From positions 1-27,609 of the forward strand of contig NZ_JBLKSS010000013.1 of assembly GCF_047607725.1 (NCBI RefSeq): 27,609 bases of DNA, given 5' to 3'. Below are positions 16,451-24,351 of this stretch, piece after piece (position 1 is the first letter of the stretch; the number at the start of each line of letters is the position of its first letter). Both the position numbers and the translations under genes were made by a program. The DNA comes from JBLKSS01 sp047607725 (GTDB lineage Bacteria > Pseudomonadota > Gammaproteobacteria > Enterobacterales > Enterobacteriaceae). The notes beneath the pieces were generated by a model. It saw only the letters and a list, made by a program, of their open reading frames with translations, was not told the origin of the DNA and made no database searches.

Positions 16451-17260
16451 CTAACGCCGGGCCGGTAGCCATATGGCCAGCAACGCCCGGTTTTTGCGCC
16501 CACCAAACGTCCAGCGATCGTTTTCCACAATCGGCTGTCCCGCCGGCAAGCGCGCGAGGATATAAGCAATCATCTGCGCCAGCGCTTCATCGCTTAATTC
16601 ATGCAGGATTGAGCGCCCGGTACGGCCGCGCAAATCCGCTGCCAACGCGGCGCTATCGGCGTACTCGCGCCGCGTCTCCCACAGGGTGGTGGTCGGACAC
16701 AGTTCAAATCCCGCCGCCGTTAACGCCGCCTCAATCGCCGCGCGGGCGGGGCGACGCTCCCTTTCAAAGGCGGCCAACTGCGGGAATAGATCGAAAAACC
16801 AGCCGCGCATATGATCGGGCGATCCCGGCAAGAAGACATCTTCCGGCGTCCGATCCTGAATCAGCAGAAGTCTCCCCGGCGCGAGGATGCGCCATGCTTC
16901 ATGCAAGAACGGGTGCGGCGGGTCGAAATGGTGAATGAGGGCGCGGGCGAAAACGATATCCTGACTGGCGTCCGCCAGCCCGGTAGCGACCGCGTCGCCC
17001 TGCACAAACGAGACATTGGTCAATCCCTGCACAGTTTCCTGCGCATCTTGCAACATCTGCGCGGAAAAATCGACGCCGGTAACCTGCCGGGCGCCCAACC
17101 CGGCCCAGGCAGCGCTATAAATGCCGCCGCCGCAGCCGATATCGGCAATCGCTTTACCGGCGGGATCCATCCGCTGTTGAATAAAATCTCCCCAGCCGGC
17201 ATGAGCTACGCGGCGGGCATAGGTATATTGATTAGAGCCAGCATGAAAATCGATTGCCAT
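16451..17260 (-). CDS. Class I SAM-dependent methyltransferase
   Basis: The 269-residue soluble protein has a Rossmann-type methyltransferase domain: motif I AIADIGCGGGIYS at residues 37-49, the acidic end of strand 2 in VTGVDFS, motif II around FVQGDAV and QDIVFARALIHHFD, and LAPGRLLLIQDRT after it. This resembles UbiE/BioC-like enzymes that methylate small molecules; the substrate cannot be read from sequence. The frame is open 71 codons further upstream, but MAIDFHAGSN is preferred because GAGG lies 7 bases before it and the upstream part lacks protein-like composition. It stands 209 bases after the ariR-like gene. Confidence 0.85.
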   Translation of the reverse strand: MAIDFHAGSNQYTYARRVAHAGWGDFIQQRMDPAGKAIADIGCGGGIYSAAWAGLGARQVTGVDFSAQMLQDAQETVQGLTNVSFVQGDAVATGLADASQDIVFARALIHHFDPPHPFLHEAWRILAPGRLLLIQDRTPEDVFLPGSPDHMRGWFFDLFPQLAAFERERRPARAAIEAALTAAGFELCPTTTLWETRREYADSAALAADLRGRTGRSILHELSDEALAQMIAYILARLPAGQPIVENDRWTFGGRKNRALLAIWLPARR

Positions 17261-17469
17261 CTGTACACCTCGCAAGCGGATGAAGCACGCGCCGCGAAAA
17301 GACGCGGCAAGGATTATCCTAGCCGGGGCGCGTAGCACAAGCTTAACCAGGCGTCGCCTGATCACGTCGGCGCCTGCCAGTGCAGCATAGAAACCCTGAG
17401 GCGCCTGCCCTGCGCCGCAGAAGAGCATTGTACCGCGCGGTCGGCGACGGCACACGCCAGCGCAATGGG

Positions 17470-17718
17470 TCAAATATCGTCCATGACGCTGGTATGCATG
17501 AAGCTATTCAACGCCTCGCGATAGCGATCCTGCATTTGCGGATCATGTTCGGTTTCCAGACGCTCAAGCAATACCGCCAAAATCAATTTATGGGTGACGG
17601 GACGGCCGGTCAATTGTATTTCATCAATAATCGTCGGCAGCAGACCGTCCGCCCCGGCGGCCGGAAGCGTCGCTGCAGAGGCGATCGGCTGTTCCGTTTC
17701 AACGTTTACGCTGCTCAT
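17470..17718 (-). CDS. AriR/YmgB-family small regulatory protein
   Basis: This 82-residue acidic protein has a variable N terminus and a helical core, LLPTIIDEIQLTGRPVTHKLI to LLERLETEHDPQMQDRYREALN. It follows the pattern of E. coli AriR (YmgB), YmgA and YcgZ: a gap-type G-x-x-V-T/N-x-K-x-I turn, then I/L-x-x-LE and a final helix. These small proteins connect two-component signalling (Rcs) with biofilm and acid resistance. AGAGAG lies 6 bases upstream of the ATG. Assignment rests on pattern similarity, so the family is likely but the function is inferred. Confidence 0.72.
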   Translation of the reverse strand: MSSVNVETEQPIASAATLPAAGADGLLPTIIDEIQLTGRPVTHKLILAVLLERLETEHDPQMQDRYREALNSFMHTSVMDDI

Positions 17719-18028
17719 GAAGTCTCTCTTAAGTCACCTGCCGCCGGCCTTGCCGCGGTAGATAAAGGCGTTGTTTACGATGGTAGTCGGGAAAGCTTGC
17801 GCCGCCGCCATTGGCTATAACACCGGTGGCAGCGAATTAACTTTAGACGGGGTTAGCGGCTTTTCAACACCACCGGTAAAAAATACTTTTCCTGCGGGGA
17901 ATGGACTCACCGCGCGGCTTTTGCCGCCCGTCAACGCGGGGTGGCAGGGTCGTGGATCCGGCCAGTTTGGCGGCCCATTGCCCCCGCCCACCGGTTGACG
18001 GTGGCCATCGTGCAATGCCGTGGAGGCC
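17719..18028. other. Spacer between aldolase operon and ariR-like gene
   Basis: These 310 bases must hold the end of the aldolase operon transcript and the promoter of the ariR-like gene, both on the minus strand. I see no clear intrinsic terminator; the best is a GGC-AAAA-GCC hairpin near 17919-17928 without a proper T-run. A repeated CACCGGT occurs near 17821 and 17871. No gene is supported. Confidence 0.5.
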
Positions 18029-18919
18029 TTAGTAAAGATCGGCCTTACCGAGGGAGCCAAACAGCGCCATTTTGTTGCGAATCACCTCGCGAGCCGCCAG
18101 AATCGGTTCTGGATAAATCACGTTAGGATCCCACCAACTTTCCCGGCTAAGTATCTCGCGCGCTTTTTGGAAGTAAGCAAACTTCATATCGCTGGAAATA
18201 TTGATTTTGCCCACCCCCAGGGTCACGACCTCCGCTATTTCGGCGTCCGGATTGGATGACCCGCCGTGCAGTACCAGCGGGATCGACACACGCTGTGAAA
18301 TATCGCGCAGAATATGCATCTGCAGCGCCGGCTTAACATCCTTCGGATAAATACCGTGCGCAGTCCCGATGGCCACCGCCAGCGTATCCACACCGGTGCG
18401 GGTGACAAAATCCTGCGCCTGCGCCTGCGCCTGCGCCTGCGCCTGCGCCNGNGNNNNATCGGTATAGGTGACTTTCGACACCCCGCCCTCGACCGAATTG
18501 CCGGTCTGGCCGATAGTGCCCAACTCCCCCTCCACCGACACCCCGACCGTATGCGCCAGCCGCACCACCTCGCGGGTTAGCGCCACATTTTCCTCATAGG
18601 GCAGCAGTGAGCCGTCGATCATCACCGACGTGAATCCGCATTGAATAGCGCGTTGCACATGTTCGATAGAAGCGCCGTGATCCAAATGCAAGACAAAGGG
18701 CATTGGACTTTTCAGCGTTCTTTCGCGTACATAGGTGAAAAAGGTGTCGGTGACAAAATCATGTTCGCTGGGATGAATGGAAATAATAGCCGGGGTACGG
18801 GTGGCTTCCACCTCTTCCACCACCGCGCGGATAAAGCAGCTATCGGCCACGTTGAAAGCCCCGATGGCGAAACGATGCTCGCGGGTCGGCTGCAGGATGT
18901 CGTTCATGGAAATCAGCAT
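18029..18919 (-). CDS. Class II ketose-(bis)phosphate aldolase with Ala-Gln repeat
   Basis: This is a Zn2+-dependent class II aldolase (FbaA/GatY/KbaY superfamily) that would cleave a phosphorylated ketose to dihydroxyacetone phosphate and an aldehyde. Motifs: VLHLDHGAS (Asp80, Zn ligand His81), SVEGELG (130-133), GTAHGIYP with His188, LVLHGGSS with His218 and GKINISSD. The start at 18919 is chosen for its AAGGAAG site 6 bases upstream. Between YTD (about residue 154) and DFVTRTGVD the protein has seven Ala-Gln dipeptides, encoded by a GCGCAG hexamer array; the outermost unit is partly N. Relatives have only a few residues at this point, so the helix there is about a dozen residues longer. 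It is last in the PTS operon, 95 bases after the other aldolase. The frame is kept, so it may still work. Confidence 0.88.
   Translation of the reverse strand: MLISMNDILQPTREHRFAIGAFNVADSCFIRAVVEEVEATRTPAIISIHPSEHDFVTDTFFTYVRERTLKSPMPFVLHLDHGASIEHVQRAIQCGFTSVMIDGSLLPYEENVALTREVVRLAHTVGVSVEGELGTIGQTGNSVEGGVSKVTYTDXXXAQAQAQAQAQAQDFVTRTGVDTLAVAIGTAHGIYPKDVKPALQMHILRDISQRVSIPLVLHGGSSNPDAEIAEVVTLGVGKINISSDMKFAYFQKAREILSRESWWDPNVIYPEPILAAREVIRNKMALFGSLGKADLY
18413..18454 (-). repeat. Hexanucleotide microsatellite (7 copies) in aldolase gene
   Basis: Plus-strand CTGCGC is repeated six times perfectly from 18413 to 18448, and a seventh unit (CNGNGN) fits at 18449-18454, followed by three Ns. On the coding strand each unit is GCGCAG, Ala-Gln. 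The Ns at its edge suggest the tract was hard to assemble, so the true copy number may differ. Confidence 0.9.
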
Positions 18920-19014
18920 GATATCTTCCTTCTGGGTTGAATTGCGGATAAAAGTGGCCCGCACCGGCGCCGCAGCGCCGATGGACAGGACGAAAAGGGT
19001 GATGCCGGCCGGGG

Positions 19015-19842
19015 TCAGGCTTTATGGGCCGGCCCGGACCAGCCGAGATACTCGGCCAGGACTTCCTGGCAAGCGGATTCCATCAACTGCAACAGATCAG
19101 CCAGTTCGGCATCGGGATGCTGACGCAGCCCGTCGTGGAGCGCGGTTTTACCGGCCTGGGCCACCGCGACGCCGACATTAATCTTTGCTACGCCGTGCTG
19201 GCTGAACCGGCGAATATCCTCCGGCCGGGTGCCGCTGCCGCCGTGCAGCACGAACGGCACGCTCGATGCATGGTGGATTGCCTCCAGCCGCTCAAAATCC
19301 ACCTCCGGCGTGACGCCCGGCGGATAGAGACCGTGTGCGGTGCCCACCGATACCGCCAGCAGATCGATGCCCATCTGGCGGAGGAAAGGCTCGACATCCT
19401 CCACCGCGGTCATCATCTGCCGCGCATCGGCGATATGGCCCAGCTCGCCCTCCACGCAGACGCCGTCGGTCGCCGCCAGTTGCACCACCTGGCGCGTCTG
19501 GCGAATGTTCTTCGTCAGCGGCTGGCTGGAGGCATCGATCATCAGCCCGCTGAAGCCGGCGCGAAATGCCTGACCGATGATCGCGGCTTCGCTGCCGTGA
19601 TCCAGGCTCAGCGTCACCGGTACGGCGGCCTCATCGGGCAGCGCGCGTACCAGCGGCACCGCCACCCGCGGCGGCAGATGGCCGCAATGGCCCTGGTAGA
19701 GATTGAGGATCACCGGCGCCCGCTGCTGCTCGGCGGCGCGAATGGTGGCGCGCGGGGTTTCCAGATTGAAACAGTTGATGGCTAACAGCGCGTACCGACG
19801 CCGGCTGGCGTCAGCCTGCAAATTCTTCATGGCGGCAAACAT
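19015..19842 (-). CDS. Second class II ketose-(bis)phosphate aldolase
   Basis: A 275-residue class II aldolase, clearly diverged from its neighbour. The Zn/active-site pattern is complete: LSLDHGSE (Asp81, His82), CVEGELGHIAD (131-134), VGTAHGLYPP with His170, FVLHGGSGTR with His200 and AKINVGVA. It resembles the KbaY/GatY/YdjI branch. The start at 19842 has GGGAG 6 bases upstream; an internal ATG at 19830 is possible. It begins 11 bases after the EIIC gene, so it is co-transcribed and probably the primary aldolase of the pathway. Which sugar phosphate it splits is unknown. The gene seems intact. Confidence 0.88.
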   Translation of the reverse strand: MFAAMKNLQADASRRRYALLAINCFNLETPRATIRAAEQQRAPVILNLYQGHCGHLPPRVAVPLVRALPDEAAVPVTLSLDHGSEAAIIGQAFRAGFSGLMIDASSQPLTKNIRQTRQVVQLAATDGVCVEGELGHIADARQMMTAVEDVEPFLRQMGIDLLAVSVGTAHGLYPPGVTPEVDFERLEAIHHASSVPFVLHGGSGTRPEDIRRFSQHGVAKINVGVAVAQAGKTALHDGLRQHPDAELADLLQLMESACQEVLAEYLGWSGPAHKA

Positions 19843-19853
19843 GGCGACTCCCG

Positions 19854-20945
19854 TTATTCCAAAGTGAATTTGATGTCTTCGTCCCACACGGTCCTATCTT
19901 CTACATCATCGAACTCCTCATCCGCCTCGGTGACCCGTTTCTTTAAAAGCGACAGCATGACGCCGCAAATGACGGTCCCGATACCGAGGGCCAGGCAGAA
20001 CATCGCCGGCCGGGTAAACAGCGGCACGACGAACATCCCACCGTGCGGCACCGGCGACTCGACGCCCCAGACCATAATCAACCCGCCCGCAATAGCCGAG
20101 GCCACGACGCACGACGCCACGACCCGCAACAGATCCCGCGCCGCGATGGGGATAATCCCTTCGGTTATCATGCAAATCCCCATGGGAAACGCGGCCTTGA
20201 GCGCTTCTTTCTCCGCCCGGGTATATTTGTACCGCGTGAGCAAAAACGAGAGGGTGATGCCAAACGGCGGAATGATGGAGCCGACGAATTTCACCGCTTC
20301 CGAACCATAAATACCGTCCACCAGCAGACCGTCGGTGAACAGCGGCATGGTTTTATTGACCGGCCCGCCGAAATCGAAGGTGGCCATCGCGCCCAGAATG
20401 GCGCCCATCAGGAAACGCGATCCGCCCTGCATCGACTCCAACAGGTGGATCAGTGCCTTTTGCAGCCAGACGATAGGTTGACCGATGAAGGTCATCATCA
20501 GCAGTCCGGCGATGATAGTGCTCAGCACCGGCAGGATCATCACCGGCATCAACCCCTGTATCGACGCCGGCAGCTTAATCACCCGACGCAGCAGGAGTAC
20601 GGTGTAGCCCACCAGAAAACCGTCGAGAATGCCGCCGATAAACCCGGTCTGAATCTGCCCGCAGATAAAACCGACGATAAGCCCCGGAGCGAAACCGGGT
20701 CGATCGGCGATGGAGTAGGCGATCACGGCGCTAATCAGCGGCACGATAAGCCCCATACCCCATCCCCCGATCTGGTTAAGCATCCAGGGCACGCTACCGG
20801 TCTTTTGGCCGACGTCCGGCCCACCGATGACCTGTCCCAGCGCGATACAGATCCCCGCCGCGGCAATCAGCGGGATCATCCAGGAAATGCCGGTCAACAG
20901 ATGCCCTTTAATGACAGTGCCCGTGTTATGTTGGCTAACGTTCAT
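19854..20945 (-). CDS. Fructose-like PTS permease, EIIC component
   Basis: The 363-residue protein is very hydrophobic, with about eight to ten membrane segments, and carries fructose-family EIIC motifs: HLLTGISWMIPLIAAAGI at the N terminus, ADRPGFAPGLIVGFI near residues 80-94, FDFGGPVNKTMPLF near 192-205, MITEGIIPIAARDLLRV and VESPVPHGGMFVVPLF. It forms the sugar channel in the inner membrane, working with EIIB. The E-G-I-I-P motif near residue 255 is the probable sugar-binding loop. It ends with a short acidic cytoplasmic tail. It is intact and 26 bases from the EIIB gene. Confidence 0.93.
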   Translation of the reverse strand: MNVSQHNTGTVIKGHLLTGISWMIPLIAAAGICIALGQVIGGPDVGQKTGSVPWMLNQIGGWGMGLIVPLISAVIAYSIADRPGFAPGLIVGFICGQIQTGFIGGILDGFLVGYTVLLLRRVIKLPASIQGLMPVMILPVLSTIIAGLLMMTFIGQPIVWLQKALIHLLESMQGGSRFLMGAILGAMATFDFGGPVNKTMPLFTDGLLVDGIYGSEAVKFVGSIIPPFGITLSFLLTRYKYTRAEKEALKAAFPMGICMITEGIIPIAARDLLRVVASCVVASAIAGGLIMVWGVESPVPHGGMFVVPLFTRPAMFCLALGIGTVICGVMLSLLKKRVTEADEEFDDVEDRTVWDEDIKFTLE

Positions 20946-20971
20946 GATGTGGCTCCCGAAGCCGTTGGTAA

Positions 20972-21286
20972 TCAGGCACGTTCCAGCGAGCCGGCCACTT
21001 TTTCCAGGAATTTGACCGGTGATTTGATCACCACGTCGGTTTTGACCCGCACCAACCGTTTGCCTTTAAAGCGCTCCTCGCCGTTGATTTTGATATCGAC
21101 CGCCAGGATCACCACATCGGCGGCGGCGATCGCCTCCGGCGTCAGCGAATTTTCGGTACCAATGGTCCCCTGGGTTTCGACCTGGATGTCATAATTCAGC
21201 GCACGGGCGCCCTTAATCAGTTTTTCGCGCGCAATATAGGTATGCGCGATGCCTGCCGTGCAGGCGGCGACACAAACGATTTTCAT
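20972..21286 (-). CDS. Fructose-like PTS, EIIB component
   Basis: A 104-residue cytoplasmic EIIB of the fructose family. MKIVCVAACTAGIAHTY contains the phosphorylated Cys9, although the usual C-P-T-G is C-T-A-G here, as in several fructose-like paralogues. Later TIGTENSLTPEAI and VILAVDIKI are typical. I chose the ATG at 21286 because GAGG lies 6 bases upstream; the open frame begins four codons earlier, where that GAGG would be inside the coding sequence. It receives phosphate from EIIA and passes it to sugar in EIIC. Confidence 0.92.
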   Translation of the reverse strand: MKIVCVAACTAGIAHTYIAREKLIKGARALNYDIQVETQGTIGTENSLTPEAIAAADVVILAVDIKINGEERFKGKRLVRVKTDVVIKSPVKFLEKVAGSLERA

Positions 21287-21310
21287 ATTCGACCTCATAG
21301 GGTTGCAGGG

Positions 21311-21770
21311 TTAACAAAGGTCGGTCTCTGTGTACTGACTGAACAACGCAATGATGTTATTGGCGTCCGTTTCCGTTAATAGCCGGTCGATGACATCGTC
21401 ATCGGCCAGCGCCGCCGCCACCTGCGACAGTAGACGAATATGGGTGGTGTTCTGATCCTCGAGACGTACCGCGAACAAGATGATGCAGCGCACTTTGCTG
21501 CCGTCGAGGAATATCCTGCGCGGTCTGCCCGATAGCCAGCGTGGTCTGTTTCACCGCCTGGGATTTACCGTGCGGGACAGCAATATGGTTTTCAAAGCCG
21601 GTGGAGCCCTCGGCCTCACGCTGCCAAACGTCTTGAATAAAATCCTCTTTGCAGGTCAGGGCGCCATCGTCATATAACAGATCGGCCAATTCCTGGATGG
21701 CGTCCTCTTTATTGGTCGCCTGCATGTTCAAGTTGACGCGCCGCTGCGTAAGAATCTTATTGATGTCCAT
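21311..21770 (-). pseudogene. Fructose-like PTS, EIIA component, frameshifted
   Basis: The first 88 residues are a normal EIIA of the fructose/mannitol family, including the phosphorylated His67 in IAVPHGKS. After TAQDIP, near 21506, the frame changes. The expected continuation (DGSKVRCIILFAVRLED to QYTETDLC) is present in another frame down to the stop near 21311. Comparison with the family suggests that about five bases (coding Trp-Asp/Glu) were lost. The truncated product would lack the last 60 or so residues of the fold and is probably inactive. The start overlaps the regulator gene by 14 bases. A sequencing error is possible, given other assembly faults in this window. Confidence 0.88.
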
Positions 21771-23368
21771 CCTCTACCTCACCACAATGTGAATAATTAA
21801 TTGGCTCCGCCACCGAGGACGGGATAACCGCATGCTGCAACGTGCTGGCGATGACTTTTTCGGTGACGCGTTTAATATCGTCGTCATTGAAAAAGGCCGA
21901 AACATACACAATCGGGATGCTTTCCTCCCGCAAATGAATGGTGGAGACAATCAATTCGATCGGCTCCTGGCGGCAAAACGCATCCATATTGCTGGCGGAG
22001 ACCACGCCGGCGATCACCCAATCGGGAAAGGCGCGAAAAATACGGCTTTTGAGTAAATGAGAGGTGCCTACCCCGCTGGAGCACACCACCAAAATACGTT
22101 TATGGGCGATCTGCCGCTCCAGCGCCGCCTGGAAATAAATGGTCAAATAACCTATTTCGTCTTCGGCGATAAGCTGTAAACCAAACAGAGCGCAAACCTG
22201 ATGAATAGCTTTATCGGTTTGCTGATAGATATCCGGCAATTCGATCTTAATATCTTCAAGCAAAGGATTATGGATGCGAATATGATATTTCAGGCGATTA
22301 AGCAAGGGGCGAACATGAATAAGCAGCCCATCATAAAGCAACCTGTCGGAACGCAAATCGATATTGATCAAAGACGAAAATGCGTCAATTAAATGCAGCG
22401 TTAACCGGTGTGACTCCCCATTAAAAAAATGACTATGGGGTTGCCGGCCATCCGCCCCTTCCTCCATAACAATACTCGATGAAATAATATACTGATAAAT
22501 AAACCACACCTCTTCGGCAGGTAGCGGATGGACGATACGCGCTTCTATTTTTTCAATCATTTCACGGGCGATAGAAAATATATGATCATCAACCTGCCTG
22601 GCCTCTATTTTCTCCGCCATCGCCAACGCATTTCCCTGCGTCATACGGTGCATCATAATTAAAATATGGGTGAAGATATTAATGTAGTAGGGTTCGCCGA
22701 GCGGGTATCCGAGCCGCAGCTCCATTTGCTGCAGCAACTGTTGCACGAAAAGAACGTCTTCAGCGCCAAAATAATCCGTCAGCGCTTTGTAGCTGCCGGG
22801 ATCGAGCCGCGAATGATTGATCATCCCCGGCTCCCTGTGATTCGTGATATCGTTAATCAGCGACACCATGGCCTGGCGTACATTGTTCTCGCTGCCCTCG
22901 ATATGGGTGCCGCTCTGGCTGCGCACCAGCNGTCAACCCCAGCGGCTGCATCCAGCCCTCTATAATTTTGAGGTCGTTAACGATCGATGCGCTGCTGATG
23001 AAGTAGCGCTCCGACAGCTTGCTGATGGAGGTCTCGCGCGGCGTCTCGCTCAATAGCTGGGAGGCGATTTTGATCCGCCGCGACTTATTGGCCAGCGCCT
23101 CGGTGAAACCGTCCTCGGGGATGACCTGCTGCTCTAACAGCATTAACCGCTGACGGTCGTCCGCCTGCAGCATAATCCCCATACCGGCCTTTTTGTCTGA
23201 AGCAATATTCCACACAGAAAGGAAGGCCTCGATAAACTGCAGATCGCGCTGGACCATTTTTTTCGAAACCGCCAGATAGCGGGCGATAGTTTTAAACGCA
23301 ACATATTCTTGATGCTGGAGTAAATAACTCAGTAATTTATTTTGCCGAGTAGTAAGCGTTTGCATCAT
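21757..23368 (-). CDS. PRD-containing transcriptional regulator of the PTS operon
   Basis: The frame is interrupted only at one N (22931). Removing it gives a continuous 536-residue protein (...QPLGLT-LVRSQSGTHIEG...), so I treat the gene as probably intact. Domain order: DNA-binding HTH near residues 1-60, second HTH near 95-145, PRD1 around 195-300 (phosphorylatable His234 and His240), PRD2 around 315-420, and an EIIB-Bgl-like domain with VVCSSGVGTSHLL (Cys429). This is the MtlR/ManR type of activator, controlled by PTS phosphorylation; its own EIIA domain is absent and encoded separately by the next gene. In PRD2, Tyr replaces a His usual in the motif DEIGYLT-I-x-F. It should activate this operon when the sugar is present. 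Confidence 0.85.
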
Positions 23369-23858
23369 AGTGACCTTTTACGAGGTTGCCTGAATTCTGC
23401 TCATTATCTCATCGTTATATCATCTTCCTTTATTACCGTCTTAATCAGGCGATAAATACAGCTGGCATAGTGAATAATCTAGTCGGACGCGGCAAAAGCA
23501 ACAATACTAAAGCTTGTCCACCCGTCAGGACAAAAGATAAAAGGTGGCGGAAAGGGGATTTATTTGAAATAAAAATCACGTTTAGGAGGAATAATAATGT
23601 GACATTGTCCGCAACTATTGCCAATTAATCGCCAAAAACCGGATAAATAAATTATCCCCGACGCCCACCCGCAGGAGCGACATCGCCCGCTGCCGTCATC
23701 GACCGGGAAGATGTTTCGACAGCCATGAGACACGCCTGGCGCCGCCAACGGCGGTGGGCCTCCTGCGGCCGAGCGTCTTACCGGCAAAAAAAGCCCGGCC
23801 ATGGCCGGGCGGGTTGCCGTTGCGACGTCGCAAGGCGTGGCTGTCTCATTTGGCGAGA
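23369..23858. other. Upstream region of PTS operon, no gene
   Basis: No gene is supported in these 490 bases. The part up to about 23660 is AT-rich and probably carries the promoter and activator site of the regulator/PTS operon (minus strand); I cannot define boxes with confidence. The part after 23660 is GC-rich and contains the terminator at 23786-23810. Confidence 0.5.
23786..23810 (-). terminator. Intrinsic terminator without a gene
   Basis: On the minus strand GCCCGGCC-AT-GGCCGGGC forms a perfect 8-base stem followed directly by seven T. This is a textbook rho-independent terminator for leftward transcription. No leftward gene precedes it: upstream lie the 338-bp inverted-repeat element and the rightward yaeR. 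The gene it served has been removed, or it shields the PTS promoter from read-through. Confidence 0.85.
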
Positions 23859-24196
23859 GTAAGCGCCCCGTGGAGGACGTCTTGAATTATTGGTGGGTTT
23901 ATTGTATAGCCCGGTAAGAATATGTTCCACTACGATGCCTAGTGAACCCGCATCCTATAAGGGACGGCTGTCAGATCATGGATAATCCGGCGATGATAGT
24001 GTCCACTTAAATTTTAATGGACACTATCACAAACTTCAGAACCATTAATTTCATATCACTCAAACCGGGATGGGAATAAAAGTTATTAAAATCAATACAA
24101 TGTGAAAATACAATGAGCATAAGCGTGTAACGTAGGTTTACTGTCTCGTACAACAAACCCACCAATAATTCAAGACGTCCTCCACGGGGCGCTTAC
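23859..24196. mobile_element. 338-bp miniature element with 48-bp terminal inverted repeats (IS66-type ends)
   Basis: The first 42 bases (from GTAAGCGCCCCGTGGAGGAC) are repeated perfectly inverted at the end, and the match continues to 48 bases with one mismatch (23859-23906 against 24149-24196). The termini GTAAGCG...CGCTTAC are those of IS66-family elements, but the rest of the repeat differs from the IS66 copy at the window edges. There is no transposase frame. The interior holds a further palindrome at 23994-24029. I see no obvious 8-base target duplication (TGGCGAGA against AAATAAAC), so it may be an old insertion or a deletion/rearrangement product. Confidence 0.75.
23994..24029. repeat. 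Perfect 12-base palindrome inside the miniature element
   Basis: TGATAGTGTCCA at 23994-24005 and its exact complement TGGACACTATCA at 24018-24029 enclose the AT-only-centred loop CTTAAATTTTAA. It could be the joined outer ends of another insertion sequence, a stem-loop for a transposase, or a site where an element excised. No T-run follows that would make it a terminator. Confidence 0.8.
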
Positions 24197-24351
24197 AAAT
24201 AAACCGCCACTTGGTGGTTGGCATGGGCACAACCGCCCTGTACGACGCGTGGGAAAATTGGTACAAAGGCGGGGACGCCGGCTGCGGGCGGGACGGCGGC
24301 GGCGCGGGTAGCCGCCGTCGGGATACAGAACGGAGACGGGGATCTTAAAAC
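24197..24351. other. yaeR upstream region with a possible coding relic
   Basis: One plus-strand frame runs from the element border to TAA at 24346-24348 and has protein-like composition at its start (HLVVGMGTTALYDAWENWY), becoming Gly/Arg-rich afterwards. No start codon of its own with a ribosome binding site is evident and I do not recognise it. It might be the 3' remnant of a gene cut by the element. In E. coli accA/ldcC precede yaeR; neither is recognisable here. Confidence 0.25.

Noticed and set aside
17261..17473. N-terminal extension of the methyltransferase by 71 residues
   Set aside because: The extension is Arg/Ala-rich without domain character, and a ribosome binding site stands before the inner ATG at 17260.
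23386..23628. Plus-strand open frame of 80 codons upstream of the PTS regulator
   Set aside because: AT-rich sequence without ribosome binding site or similarity; the region is more likely the operon promoter.
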